A DNA stretch of 30,508 nucleotides, taken from an uncultured Clostridia bacterium. GTDB taxonomy: Bacteria; Bacillota; Clostridia; Oscillospirales; Oscillospiraceae. A model generated the notes under the pieces. It saw only the letters and a list, made by a program, of their open reading frames with translations, searched no databases and was not told the DNA's origin. The stretch covers positions 1-30,508 of the forward strand of contig CALERM010000046.1 in NCBI GenBank assembly GCA_937907715.1, read 5' to 3'. Shown in pieces: positions 25,101 to 30,508 of this stretch (the stretch's first letter is position 1; the number at the start of each line of letters is the position of its first letter). The translations under genes and the position numbers were made by a program.

Positions 25101-25732
25101 CGAAGCTCACGGCGACCGCGCTAAAAGGGCGGCTTCTCGATCTGGAGGCGGCAGAGCAGACCCCGCAGGAGACGAAAAATCCGGAGCGCTTCCGCCTGCC
25201 GGTCTTCGGCGCGAAAAAGGCGCTCTCCGGCAGGGCGCGCGGCAGCGCCACGCATCTTTTCATGCAGTTTGCCGACTATAACGCCTGCCGGACAATGGAC
25301 GGCATTGAGCAGGAGCTGGAACGCCTGACGCGGGAGAAATTCCTGACGCCGGAGCAGGCGCAGAGCGTAGAAAAAGCGCGCATTGAGCGGCTTTTCGCCT
25401 CGTCCTTCGGCGCGCGGATTCTGCAGGCAAAGCGGCTGCACCGGGAGTTCAAATTTTCGCTCCTGACGGATGCGGGGGAGTATGCGTCCGCTGCGGCAGG
25501 CGAGCAGGTGATGCTGCAGGGCGTGGTCGACTGCTTCTGGGAAGAGGCGGACGGCATCGTGCTGGTCGATTTCAAGACCGACCGGACGCCCGACGGACCG
25601 CAGGCGTGTGCCGCACGCTACGCGGCCCAGCTGAGTGCCTATGCCAAAGCGCTGACAAGAATCTACGGCGCGCCGGTCAAGGAGAAGATTCTCTACTTCT
25701 TCTCGTGCGACTGCGCATATCATCTTGACTGA
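22190..25732 (+). CDS. addA: AddA subunit: ATP-dependent helicase and nuclease
   Basis: The motor and second nuclease of AddAB. The 1180-aa protein has Walker A SAAAGSGKTKVLV (24-36), helicase motif II LVDEYQDSNEVQE near 395, QSIYRFRLADP, the later motifs MTIHQSKGLEFPVVFLAD and LRVLYVAMTRAKEML, and the C-terminal nuclease motif VLVDFKTDR. All catalytic motors appear intact, in contrast to AddB, whose ATP loop is lost. ATG 22190 was chosen because GGAGGAAGG lies just upstream, within the end of addB; the 8-bp overlap implies translational coupling. The gene ends at a shared bidirectional terminator facing spoVAE. No addC- or sbcCD-like gene follows. Confidence 0.97.
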   Translation: MAEVRLTPSQQAVVENRGGALLVSAAAGSGKTKVLVDRLLSYVEDENDPANIDEFLIITYTKAAASELRGKISAELSRRLAANPSNRHLQRQLTRIHLAQISTVHAFCAAMLRRYCTLRDLPPDFRVAEQTEANAIRLEVFQNTLEDFYRTREQRAEFQALADQLGFGRDDRRLISLCLSCYDEVRCRRSPEDWMRRALAAYEEVSPVEQSPWGAYWMEEMKSALAFAEGCLQKARKHIGRDEVLTAKYGPLFEKNLSQVLKLMQENTWDGVFENRISDFGRLPTVRSCEDEDAKLRAQKLRKDALEAIRGAQRAFYAPAQQAAADLKATAPAIAGLLQLLRAFDEAFTKEKRRRKLLDFSDLEHETIALFYRKDGSVSSSAREIAAQYREILVDEYQDSNEVQECIFEAVSREGKNRFLVGDVKQSIYRFRLADPGIFLQKYEAYVPYTQAKDDEPRKILLSDNFRSRKEVLAAANDVFSLCMQGDELELTYGEAEKLRAGLSYPDTPQPKVELHCIELSKAETDEQSPQKRETEADFVAARIRQMLDENMQIADGGTLRAVRPGDIVILMRAVGDNAASYQSALSRQAIASRCDRGGSLFDTTEAQVLLAALKVIDNPHRDVELVTALSSPAFGVPPEDLARARGRLRTGDFYDCLLSMEDRGQALDSFLSWLSEMRGQSRLLPLGELLDLVLLSTGMEDVFSAMENGAARRENLQLLRAQASAFSATGNQSLMGFLRYMDELEESGQLPSSRAQAGQDDAVQIMTIHQSKGLEFPVVFLADLSRQFNRSDASMSVLLDSSLYIGANVVNMEKRAYFPSLARMAIAEKKTRQTIAEELRVLYVAMTRAKEMLVMSYCSGRLSSTLKKWNEALTLPLPPRTAGSALCLGDWVLMAALCRTEAGELFAETGPNEVSAVQEIPWVIRLHHSSELMQTALPESAPEKPEAEKPAAPDYDFSPYAHLAASKMPSKLTATALKGRLLDLEAAEQTPQETKNPERFRLPVFGAKKALSGRARGSATHLFMQFADYNACRTMDGIEQELERLTREKFLTPEQAQSVEKARIERLFASSFGARILQAKRLHREFKFSLLTDAGEYASAAAGEQVMLQGVVDCFWEEADGIVLVDFKTDRTPDGPQACAARYAAQLSAYAKALTRIYGAPVKEKILYFFSCDCAYHLD

Positions 25733-25780
25733 AAAACCAGCCCGCAAACCGACGCTTTCCGGCTTGCGGGCTGAACTTTT
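25731..25780. terminator. Bidirectional terminator between addA and spoVAE
   Basis: A 10-bp stem (25738-25747 with 25764-25773) is flanked by A5 on the left and CTTTT on the right, so it serves addA on plus and the spoVA transcript on minus. Confidence 0.85.
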
Positions 25781-25810
25781 ATCCAACGATGTGCCGGTTT
25801 CCTGCCGGCT

Positions 25811-26167
25811 TTATGCCTTATCCTTCGGGTCAAACAGCAGCGCAGCGAGAAAGCCGAAGACCATTGCAGCCGTGATGCCGCCCGCGGCGGCCTTTAGCCC
25901 ACCTGTGAGCGCGCCGAGCAGCCCGTCCTCCAAAACCGCCTCTCGCACGCCCTTGGAAAGATTGTAGCCGAAGCCGGTTAAGGGTACCGTCGCACCCGCG
26001 CCCGCAAAATCGACAAGCTTTTCATACACGCCCGCGCCGCCCAGAATGACGCCCAGCACAACAAAGCAGACGAGAATCCGTGCAGGCGTAAGCTTCGTTT
26101 TGTCAATCAGAATCTGACCGACCATGCAGATTGCGCCGCCGACAAGAAATGCCTTGAGATATTCCAC
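25811..26167 (-). CDS. spoVAE: Stage V sporulation protein AE
   Basis: A membrane component of the SpoVA channel that moves dipicolinic acid into the spore core and releases it on germination. The 118-aa product (VEYLKAFLVGGAICMVGQIL...) has three to four hydrophobic segments and the family stretch PARILVCFVVLGVILGGAGVYEKL, then GAGATVPLTGFGYNLSKGV. The GTG at 26167 was chosen because AGAAGGTGAG lies just upstream and homologues begin there; the longer frame to 26389 overlaps spoVAD and is rejected. It starts 4 bp after the spoVAD stop, the usual spoVAC-spoVAD-spoVAE order. Since it is expected to be transcribed with spoVAD, anything interrupting spoVAD should also affect spoVAE expression. 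Confidence 0.93.
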   Translation of the reverse strand: MEYLKAFLVGGAICMVGQILIDKTKLTPARILVCFVVLGVILGGAGVYEKLVDFAGAGATVPLTGFGYNLSKGVREAVLEDGLLGALTGGLKAAAGGITAAMVFGFLAALLFDPKDKA

Positions 26168-26171
26168 AGTC

Positions 26172-26588
26172 TCACCTTCTTTCCGTGACGATGGAAACGG
26201 CGTGACACACGCCGGGGATGGACTCGCCCTGCCAGGAAGAAACCGGAGAGAGCAGCGCGCCCGTCGCGCAGAACAAAAGGCGATGGACTCTGCCTTCGCG
26301 CATCCGACGCAGCAGATGCCCGCACAGGACGCTTGCGCTGCACCCGCAGCCGGAGCCGCCGGCATGAACATCCTGCCGTTCGGTGTCAAAGATCATGACG
26401 CCACAGTCGTTGTAGCGGTCGGCAAGATCAAAGCCGTCCTGCCGCAGCTGCTCAAGGACAATCTGCTTGCCGAGAAGCCCCAGATCTCCGGTGACGATCA
26501 GATCGTAGTCCTGCGGGCGGCGATGGAAATCCGCAAAGTGCTGCCGAATGGTATCGACGGCGGCAGGGGAAAATGTCAAGGCTGCACC
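26172..26588 (-). pseudogene. spoVAD: spoVAD, C-terminal part only, interrupted by a mobile element
   Basis: SpoVAD is a thiolase-like soluble DPA-binding component of the SpoVA channel, about 340 aa. Only about 130 C-terminal residues remain. They align well with the Bacillus protein from SPAAVDTIRQHFADF through DYDLIVTGDLG, DCGVMIFD, HAGGSGCGCSA and LFCATGALLSP to the end. Upstream of about 26575-26590 the frame stays open to a stop at 26670, but the residues no longer resemble SpoVAD. The only start codon near the break is a TTG at 26579, without a ribosome binding site. The N-terminal 60%, which carries the thiolase active-site-like cysteine region, is absent from the window, as is spoVAC. 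Either a reversible intervening element or a true disruption. Confidence 0.9.
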
Positions 26589-26600
26589 ATGTTTTTTAAA
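26565..26600. other. Junction of spoVAD and the mobile element (putative attachment site)
   Basis: SpoVAD similarity is firm as far as the codons for SPAA (minus strand, ending near 26572) and plausible for GAA (to about 26588). Beyond that lies unrelated AT-rich sequence leading to the recombinase. Large serine recombinases leave a short core at such sites, but the partner site is not in the window, so the core cannot be defined closer than about 20 bp. Confidence 0.6.
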
Positions 26601-26666
26601 AGCTGAGAAACTGCAGTGCTGATGTTTGAAGCAAATATCGGGTTGGCTGATTATGAAGCGAACAAA

Positions 26667-26699
26667 CCCCTATGTCGAAAGTTCCTTTCAACATAGGGG
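26667..26699 (-). terminator. Terminator of the recombinase gene
   Basis: CCCCTATGT (26667-26675 on plus) pairs with ACATAGGGG (26691-26699), continued by TTTC/GAAA-type pairs. On the minus strand it is followed by TTTGTT. It separates the recombinase transcript from spoVAD. Confidence 0.75.
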
Positions 26700-26706
26700 A
26701 AATCAT

Positions 26707-28392
26707 TCAGGCAGGCTTCTGGACGGATTTCTTGTTCGACTCGATATACGCAACGACCTGCTGATAGGCATCAGCAAACTTAAAATTGACATCAATGGAT
26801 GCGTTGTCGTGTACCAGTATTTCATCAACCAGTTCAACCAGCATCCCGCGTGTAAGTTCTGTGAAGTTTTCATACTTCTTGAACGCTGTGATAAAGGCAT
26901 TTTCATCGTCAATACCATGCGCATAGGCATCGAGCGTCTTCCTGACATTTTCAATTTTGGTGTCCAGCACGGCAATTTTTTCTGCAATGCTTGCTTTTAG
27001 TGCGAGGTATTCCTGCTGCGTGATTACGCCGCTTTTCCAGTCCGGATACAAATCAAGCTGCATACGGTATTCCTTTTCACGCTGAGACGTCAGCGTTTCA
27101 AGGGACTGCTGCAGATGGCCGGATTCCTTCACGCGCTGCGGATCACGGTTGATCTTGCTCAAGGCTTCAGACATTTGGACGGCAAGCTCCACCATTTTCT
27201 GAATGGTCACCATCACAGTATGCTGCATTTTATCAATTCGGATGGTGTGATTTCCGCAGGCACTTTTCTTCATTTTCCTTGCCGTGGAGCAGCGATAGTA
27301 ATGATATGTGCCATAGGAATGCTGATTGGTTTTCTTGTTCATGATACGGTGGCAATCTGCACAGCGGACAAGACCGGAAAAGAGATCAACTTCGCTTTTC
27401 GCGGGCGGCTTACGGATATTCTTGTTGAACAATGCCTGCGCCTGATAGAAGGTGTCTTTTTCGATGATCGGCTCATGGGTTCCCGCAACAATGATCCATT
27501 CTTCTTTCGGAATGGCACGGCATTTCTTGATTTTATAGGAAATGGTTGTGTTTTTTCCCTGTACCATATTGCCGATATACATTTCATTTGTCAAAATACG
27601 GCGCACAGAGCTGTCCGGCCACAGACCATCGTTACTGGCACCTGCCGGGTGGCGGTACTTCATTCCTTTCAGCCTTTTATACATGGATGGGTTTGGAATA
27701 CCGCGTTCATTCAACTCCTTGGCAATGCCAATGATACTCTTTCCTGCAATGAACCACGCATAAATCTGCCGCACGACCGCTGCAGGTTCTTCATCAATGA
27801 TAAGCTGGTGGTGATCATCAGGGCTTTTCGCATATCCATAGGCGGGAAACGAGCCGATAAACTGTCCTTTTTTGCGGTTCACATTCAGTGTGCCGCGAAC
27901 GTTTACCGATGTTGTTGCGGCAACGCTTTCATTGATGACATTCTGAACGCCGACCGAGATACAACGCGTGGCGGCGTTCATATTATCTGAAAACGTATCA
28001 AGGCAGTTATTGATTGCTATAAAGCGAACCTGTAGACTCACGAAGACATTATCAAGATAATAGCCGCCGTCTACAGCATTCCGGCAGAAACGTGACAGAT
28101 CCTTTACCACCACGCAGGTTACACGCCTTGCTTTGACATCAGCGATCATTCGCTGAAAATCGGGACGGTCAAAATTCGTACCGCTCCATCCATCATCGAT
28201 ATAGATGTCGTACAGTTCCATGTCTGGGTGCTGCTTCAGGTACTCTTTCAGAATTTCTCTTTGTGAGGTGACCGAATAGCTCTCCGCCTTATCGTCATCA
28301 TCCTCACGGGAGAGACGAATATAAAGAGCAACCTTCCAGGTCCGTATGACCTGTGAGGGTTGCCCGGCATACTCTGAATACGTTGCATGCAT
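26707..28392 (-). CDS. Large serine recombinase (TndX/TnpX/SpoIVCA type)
   Basis: A site-specific recombinase that integrates and excises a mobile element. The 561-aa protein has the resolvase domain (about 18-170) with catalytic Ser28 in YIRLSRE, DDGWSGTNFDRPDFQRM (67-82) and VVKDLSRFCRN (95-105); the recombinase domain with YAWFIAGKSIIGIAKELNERGIPNPS and a late WPDSSVRRILTNEMYIGNM; a zinc ribbon with C344/C347 and C368/C379; a coiled coil (about 410-495) and a DUF4368-like end. Start at ATG 28392 with GGAGG 6-7 bases upstream. It reads toward the spoVAD break 120 bp beyond its stop, the arrangement expected next to an attachment site. SpoIVCA, which excises skin from sigK, has the same build. 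Confidence 0.95.
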   Translation of the reverse strand: MHATYSEYAGQPSQVIRTWKVALYIRLSREDDDDKAESYSVTSQREILKEYLKQHPDMELYDIYIDDGWSGTNFDRPDFQRMIADVKARRVTCVVVKDLSRFCRNAVDGGYYLDNVFVSLQVRFIAINNCLDTFSDNMNAATRCISVGVQNVINESVAATTSVNVRGTLNVNRKKGQFIGSFPAYGYAKSPDDHHQLIIDEEPAAVVRQIYAWFIAGKSIIGIAKELNERGIPNPSMYKRLKGMKYRHPAGASNDGLWPDSSVRRILTNEMYIGNMVQGKNTTISYKIKKCRAIPKEEWIIVAGTHEPIIEKDTFYQAQALFNKNIRKPPAKSEVDLFSGLVRCADCHRIMNKKTNQHSYGTYHYYRCSTARKMKKSACGNHTIRIDKMQHTVMVTIQKMVELAVQMSEALSKINRDPQRVKESGHLQQSLETLTSQREKEYRMQLDLYPDWKSGVITQQEYLALKASIAEKIAVLDTKIENVRKTLDAYAHGIDDENAFITAFKKYENFTELTRGMLVELVDEILVHDNASIDVNFKFADAYQQVVAYIESNKKSVQKPA

Positions 28393-28398
28393 AGCGAA

Positions 28399-28420
28399 CC
28401 TCCATTTTCAAAAATGAAGG
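28399..28420 (-). promoter_or_regulatory. Hairpin hiding the recombinase ribosome binding site
   Basis: On the minus strand CCTTCATTTT and AAAATGGAGG fold on each other, placing the GGAGG in the stem just before the start codon. This may hold recombinase translation low. Confidence 0.45.
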
Positions 28421-28445
28421 CATATGCACCTACTGACACAACAAA

Positions 28446-28474
28446 AGTATAGCACAGCCTCCACCCATTTACAA
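28446..28474 (-). promoter_or_regulatory. Sigma-A-like promoter of the recombinase gene
   Basis: On the minus strand TTGTAA (28474-28469), a 17-bp spacer and TATACT (28451-28446) lie about 55 bp before the ATG. The form is vegetative; I see no evident sigma-E or sigma-K promoter, which a sporulation-controlled recombinase would be expected to have. Confidence 0.7.
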
Positions 28475-28511
28475 TCGATTCTCTAAAAATCAGCCGTGGA
28501 AACTTCTTCCG

Positions 28512-28760
28512 TTACGAAACCGACAGAATTTTTGCGACGGCGTCAGTCAGAGGTTTTCCGCTGGGGTTGAAGCTGATTTTCACCGCCATATCGTCGACCC
28601 GAAATAAATAGGGATTGCCGACGGTCTCAATAAAGTCCATCACGCGACGTTCTATAGGCTTTGTGCGGTCAATTTCCAGTTCGCTGATGTCAACCAGGTC
28701 CATATCACGATGGCTGGCGATGGTTGCCTTTTGCAGTTCTTTCAGGGCACTTAACGTCAT
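28512..28760 (-). CDS. DUF6870-like small protein of mobile elements
   Basis: An 82-aa soluble protein of unknown function. Its second half (DRTKPIERRVMDFIETVGNPYLFRV and DDMAVKISF) resembles a small protein family common in integrative elements of Firmicutes, often beside large serine recombinases, which I recall as DUF6870. ATG 28760 was chosen because GGAGG lies 10 bases upstream; three earlier Met codons up to 28793 overlap or precede this site. It lies 119 bp upstream of the recombinase, which has its own promoter. It may regulate excision or transfer, but no such role is shown by the sequence. Confidence 0.7.
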   Translation of the reverse strand: MTLSALKELQKATIASHRDMDLVDISELEIDRTKPIERRVMDFIETVGNPYLFRVDDMAVKISFNPSGKPLTDAVAKILSVS

Positions 28761-28854
28761 GCTCGGTTCACCTCCCATATACATTCTTGACAATATTGGA
28801 AATTAAATACTGACATCGGCGTGAAAAACGGTCATTTTGGCTCTAAAGCGCGTC

Positions 28855-29018
28855 TAGGGTGTATCTGAAAACTCCCAACGCACCCGGACAGCGAGCCTTT
28901 TCACGCTGCGCTGCGTCATTTTTCCTTGAAATACGTCAGTATTCCTGCGAAAAAATGTCTTGCTCAGCGCAAAAATTCTTTGCTGCCGGTCACATTGGGA
29001 GTTTTCAGATACACCCTA
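28855..29018. repeat. 164-bp palindromic MITE-like element
   Basis: Perfect 24-bp terminal inverted repeats (28855-28878 and 28995-29018, outer sequence TAGGGTGTATCTGAAAACTC) bound a short element without coding capacity. The arms continue imperfectly inward (CCGGxCAGC, CGCTG...CATTTTT and their complements) to a central AATAC-GTCA-GTATT palindrome, so the whole unit can fold as one long hairpin. This is the form of a non-autonomous element moved by a transposase acting on the ends. The outer TA at the left end (28855-28856) is mirrored by TA at 29017-29018, consistent with a TA target, but this is uncertain. Confidence 0.7.
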
Positions 29019-29257
29019 AGGGAAGAAATCATTTTTATCGATCATAATTGGGATTGCCGTGATTGCATTTTGCGGTAATTTAAGCAGTCAATGGAAACAA
29101 ATGCTATTAAGCCGAGATGCACAAAAATTTATATGCTATGTTTTGCGACGGATCACATATAAGAGAGTAAAACAATTCATCAAATATGACGAACCAGGGG
29201 GTATTCTTCCGACTGGAGGTGTGACCGGCGGCTGAAACGCAGCCGAAGATTGCCGTA
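29019..29257. other. AT-rich intergenic stretch without a recognisable gene
   Basis: About 240 bp between the palindromic element and the terminator of the SLH gene. It has no ORF with a ribosome binding site and no tRNA. A small GCGGCTG/CAGCCG stem is seen near 29228-29244. It may hold the remains of an element boundary. Confidence 0.4.
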
Positions 29258-29300
29258 TAAAAAACATGGAGGGTTCCAAATGGTGGAAACCTCCATGCTT
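29258..29300 (-). terminator. Terminator of the SLH-domain gene
   Basis: A 13-bp near-perfect stem, CATGGAGGGTTCC with GGAAACCTCCATG (29265-29297), is followed on the minus strand by six Ts (29264-29259). A short T4 on the plus side makes it weakly bidirectional. Confidence 0.9.
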
Positions 29301-29345
29301 TTCAGATTATGATAAATGAAGAGACGGCTTTCCGGACCAGACCGC

Positions 29346-30440
29346 TCAGGCGGCGTTGAATGGCTCCAGGTCTGTGTGATTTTTCCACTCGTCCGTGACG
29401 CCGGCGTCACGCAGCAGCTTTGTTACGGTTTTGTCCACAGCGGCGACCTTGTCACTGCTGACCGCCTTCAGGTCAAAGCCGGCGACGCCGGCATCGTCCA
29501 GAATCGCGGGATCCTCGCTGCCATCGAGCAGAGCATTTGCCTGCGAGAGCGCCTGCTGCCACTGGAAGGAGAAGAAATCCTTCTGTGTTGCATTCATTCC
29601 GGTCAGATAGGTTTTTACTGCGTCTCCGGTCTTTCCACTCTCGTCCATCGCGAGCTTCATCAGGCAAACCGCGGCGTTTGCCTGCTGCAGGCTGCCGCCT
29701 GCGCTGCCGTGTGCGACCGTATCGATGCTCACGAGCAGATCGGTCACCGTATCCCTGCTGTCGGGGGCATACATCCAACCGGTCACATCGCCGCTGTAAT
29801 CCACCTTGTCAGCTGCCTGGGACACCAGCCGGTACAGCAGCGTCACGAGCTGTGCGCGGGTACAGGCGGCATCCGGCAGCAGACGGTTATTGGAACCCTT
29901 TAAGATCTCCGCGTTGACCGCCCACGCCATCGCCTCGCGGGCGTATTCAGAAAGGCTGTCATAGTCTTCATACTCGCGGATCGCCATGCCGCCCTGTGTG
30001 GTGTCGAAGCCCTGCTGCTTTGCAAAGCGCCAGAGCATCGTGACCGCCTGCTCGCGGGTCACCGTGTTCGCAGGACCGAAGGTGGTCTTGCTGAGACCGG
30101 TCACAATACCGAGACTTGCCGCCCAGCGGACAGCTTCTGCGTAGTAGACATCTTCCTTGACATCGGAAAAGTCCATTGCGAAATTCACGACCGGCTTTCC
30201 GGTGGCCCGCCAGAGGAAGGTCACGAAGTCCGCGCGGGTGCAGCTGCGCTCCGGCGCGAATGCGTCCCTGCTGACACCGGATGTGATCTCTTTTTTTGTT
30301 GCCCAGTTGACAGCATCATAATAATAGTCCTGCTTCGATACGTCCGTAAACGCCTGTGCCTTACCTGCGGCAAGCGCCTGCGCGCTCAGCAGCATCACGG
30401 CTGCCAGAATCAAACTGAAAACCCGAATGGTGCGTTTCAT
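29346..30440 (-). CDS. Secreted protein with three S-layer homology domains
   Basis: A surface protein of 364 aa, probably held to the cell wall through pyruvylated secondary wall polymer. Signal peptide at 1-25 (MKRTIRVFSLILAAVMLLSAQ, cleavage after ALAA). Three SLH domains follow (about 29-80, 88-142 and 156-207), each with a FxDV/YYxAVxWA start and an F-xP-xx-xTRAxxVTxLxR core. The remaining 155 residues are alpha-helical and acidic, and I recognise no family there. ATG 30440 follows GGAGG by 7 bases; the longer open frame to the window edge is not needed. It is divergent in character from the recombinase region and its GC resembles the core genome. Whether it is host DNA or element cargo is not clear. 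Confidence 0.9.
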   Translation of the reverse strand: MKRTIRVFSLILAAVMLLSAQALAAGKAQAFTDVSKQDYYYDAVNWATKKEITSGVSRDAFAPERSCTRADFVTFLWRATGKPVVNFAMDFSDVKEDVYYAEAVRWAASLGIVTGLSKTTFGPANTVTREQAVTMLWRFAKQQGFDTTQGGMAIREYEDYDSLSEYAREAMAWAVNAEILKGSNNRLLPDAACTRAQLVTLLYRLVSQAADKVDYSGDVTGWMYAPDSRDTVTDLLVSIDTVAHGSAGGSLQQANAAVCLMKLAMDESGKTGDAVKTYLTGMNATQKDFFSFQWQQALSQANALLDGSEDPAILDDAGVAGFDLKAVSSDKVAAVDKTVTKLLRDAGVTDEWKNHTDLEPFNAA

Positions 30441-30508
30441 ACAAATGCCTCCATATCTCCATATCTTATTGGATCTTGTATCCATCTTTGCATTTTTCCA
30501 GCGCAAAG

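Larger units (their letters stand above)
26590..29018. mobile_element. Serine-recombinase element in spoVAD (one end only)
   Basis: The visible part starts at the spoVAD break and holds a terminator, the recombinase, a DUF6870-like gene and a palindromic repeat. Its base composition is clearly lower in GC than the addAB region. The right boundary is uncertain: no N-terminal spoVAD sequence appears up to the window end, so the element either continues past 30508 or a deletion removed the far side. The end given is the last base with a mobile-element character. Confidence 0.5.

Noticed and set aside
27115..27990. 291-codon plus-strand frame opposite the recombinase
   Set aside because: Antisense to the resolvase, recombinase and zinc-ribbon coding sequence; no SD or domain.
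29316..29903. 195-codon plus-strand frame opposite the SLH gene
   Set aside because: The minus strand encodes a signal peptide and three SLH domains; the plus frame has no family features.
1..30508. CRISPR array, tRNA or rRNA genes, toxin-antitoxin or phage-defence operon
   Set aside because: I looked for regularly spaced direct repeats, cloverleaf-like segments and defence-gene motifs and found none in the window.

Overview
The window looks like chromosomal DNA from a spore-forming anaerobe of class Clostridia, most like the Oscillospiraceae group. This rests on moderately high GC coding DNA, sporulation genes (spoIIR, spoVAD, spoVAE), a type III glutamine synthetase, AddAB instead of RecBCD, a T-box, a glycine riboswitch and IspE. 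The genus cannot be fixed from sequence reading alone.

Layout. 1-6.6 kb (+ strand) holds nitrogen and amino-acid genes, each with its own RNA leader. glnN has a consensus promoter, ANTAR-type hexaloop hairpins and an attenuator. A 57-codon ORF follows. asnB has an Asn-type T-box leader, and an AGCS-family symporter has a glycine riboswitch. 6.6-7.6 kb (-) is a DeoR-family regulator. 7.7-10.7 kb (+) is an O-acetylation pair, MBOAT plus a DHHW/AlgX-like protein. 10.7-14.9 kb is a divergent pair: a membrane Ser/Thr kinase with extracellular FN3-like repeats, and a zinc-ribbon/TM/BIG2-like protein. 15-18.2 kb contains a small DUF378 membrane protein, ThrH, a DUF1015 protein and IspE. 18.2-25.7 kb contains spoIIR and the addB-addA recombination-repair operon. 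25.8-26.6 kb (-) holds spoVAE and only the C-terminal part of spoVAD.

The most notable feature is at about 26.58 kb. spoVAD homology stops inside the gene, and the next DNA is a mobile element with a large serine recombinase of the TndX/TnpX/SpoIVCA type, reading toward the junction, plus a small DUF6870-like gene. Known elements of this build interrupt sporulation genes in other species and are excised in the mother cell (skin in sigK is the best known). This could be such an intervening element in spoVAD, or a permanent disruption. The N-terminal half of spoVAD is not in the window. A 164-bp palindromic MITE-like repeat and an S-layer-homology protein complete the right end.

Regulation is dense. 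Most transcription units have a recognisable promoter and a strong terminator, and five leaders look like regulatory RNAs or overlapping control elements. In the spoIIR case, a terminator, a candidate sigma-F promoter and the ribosome binding site share the same 45 bases.
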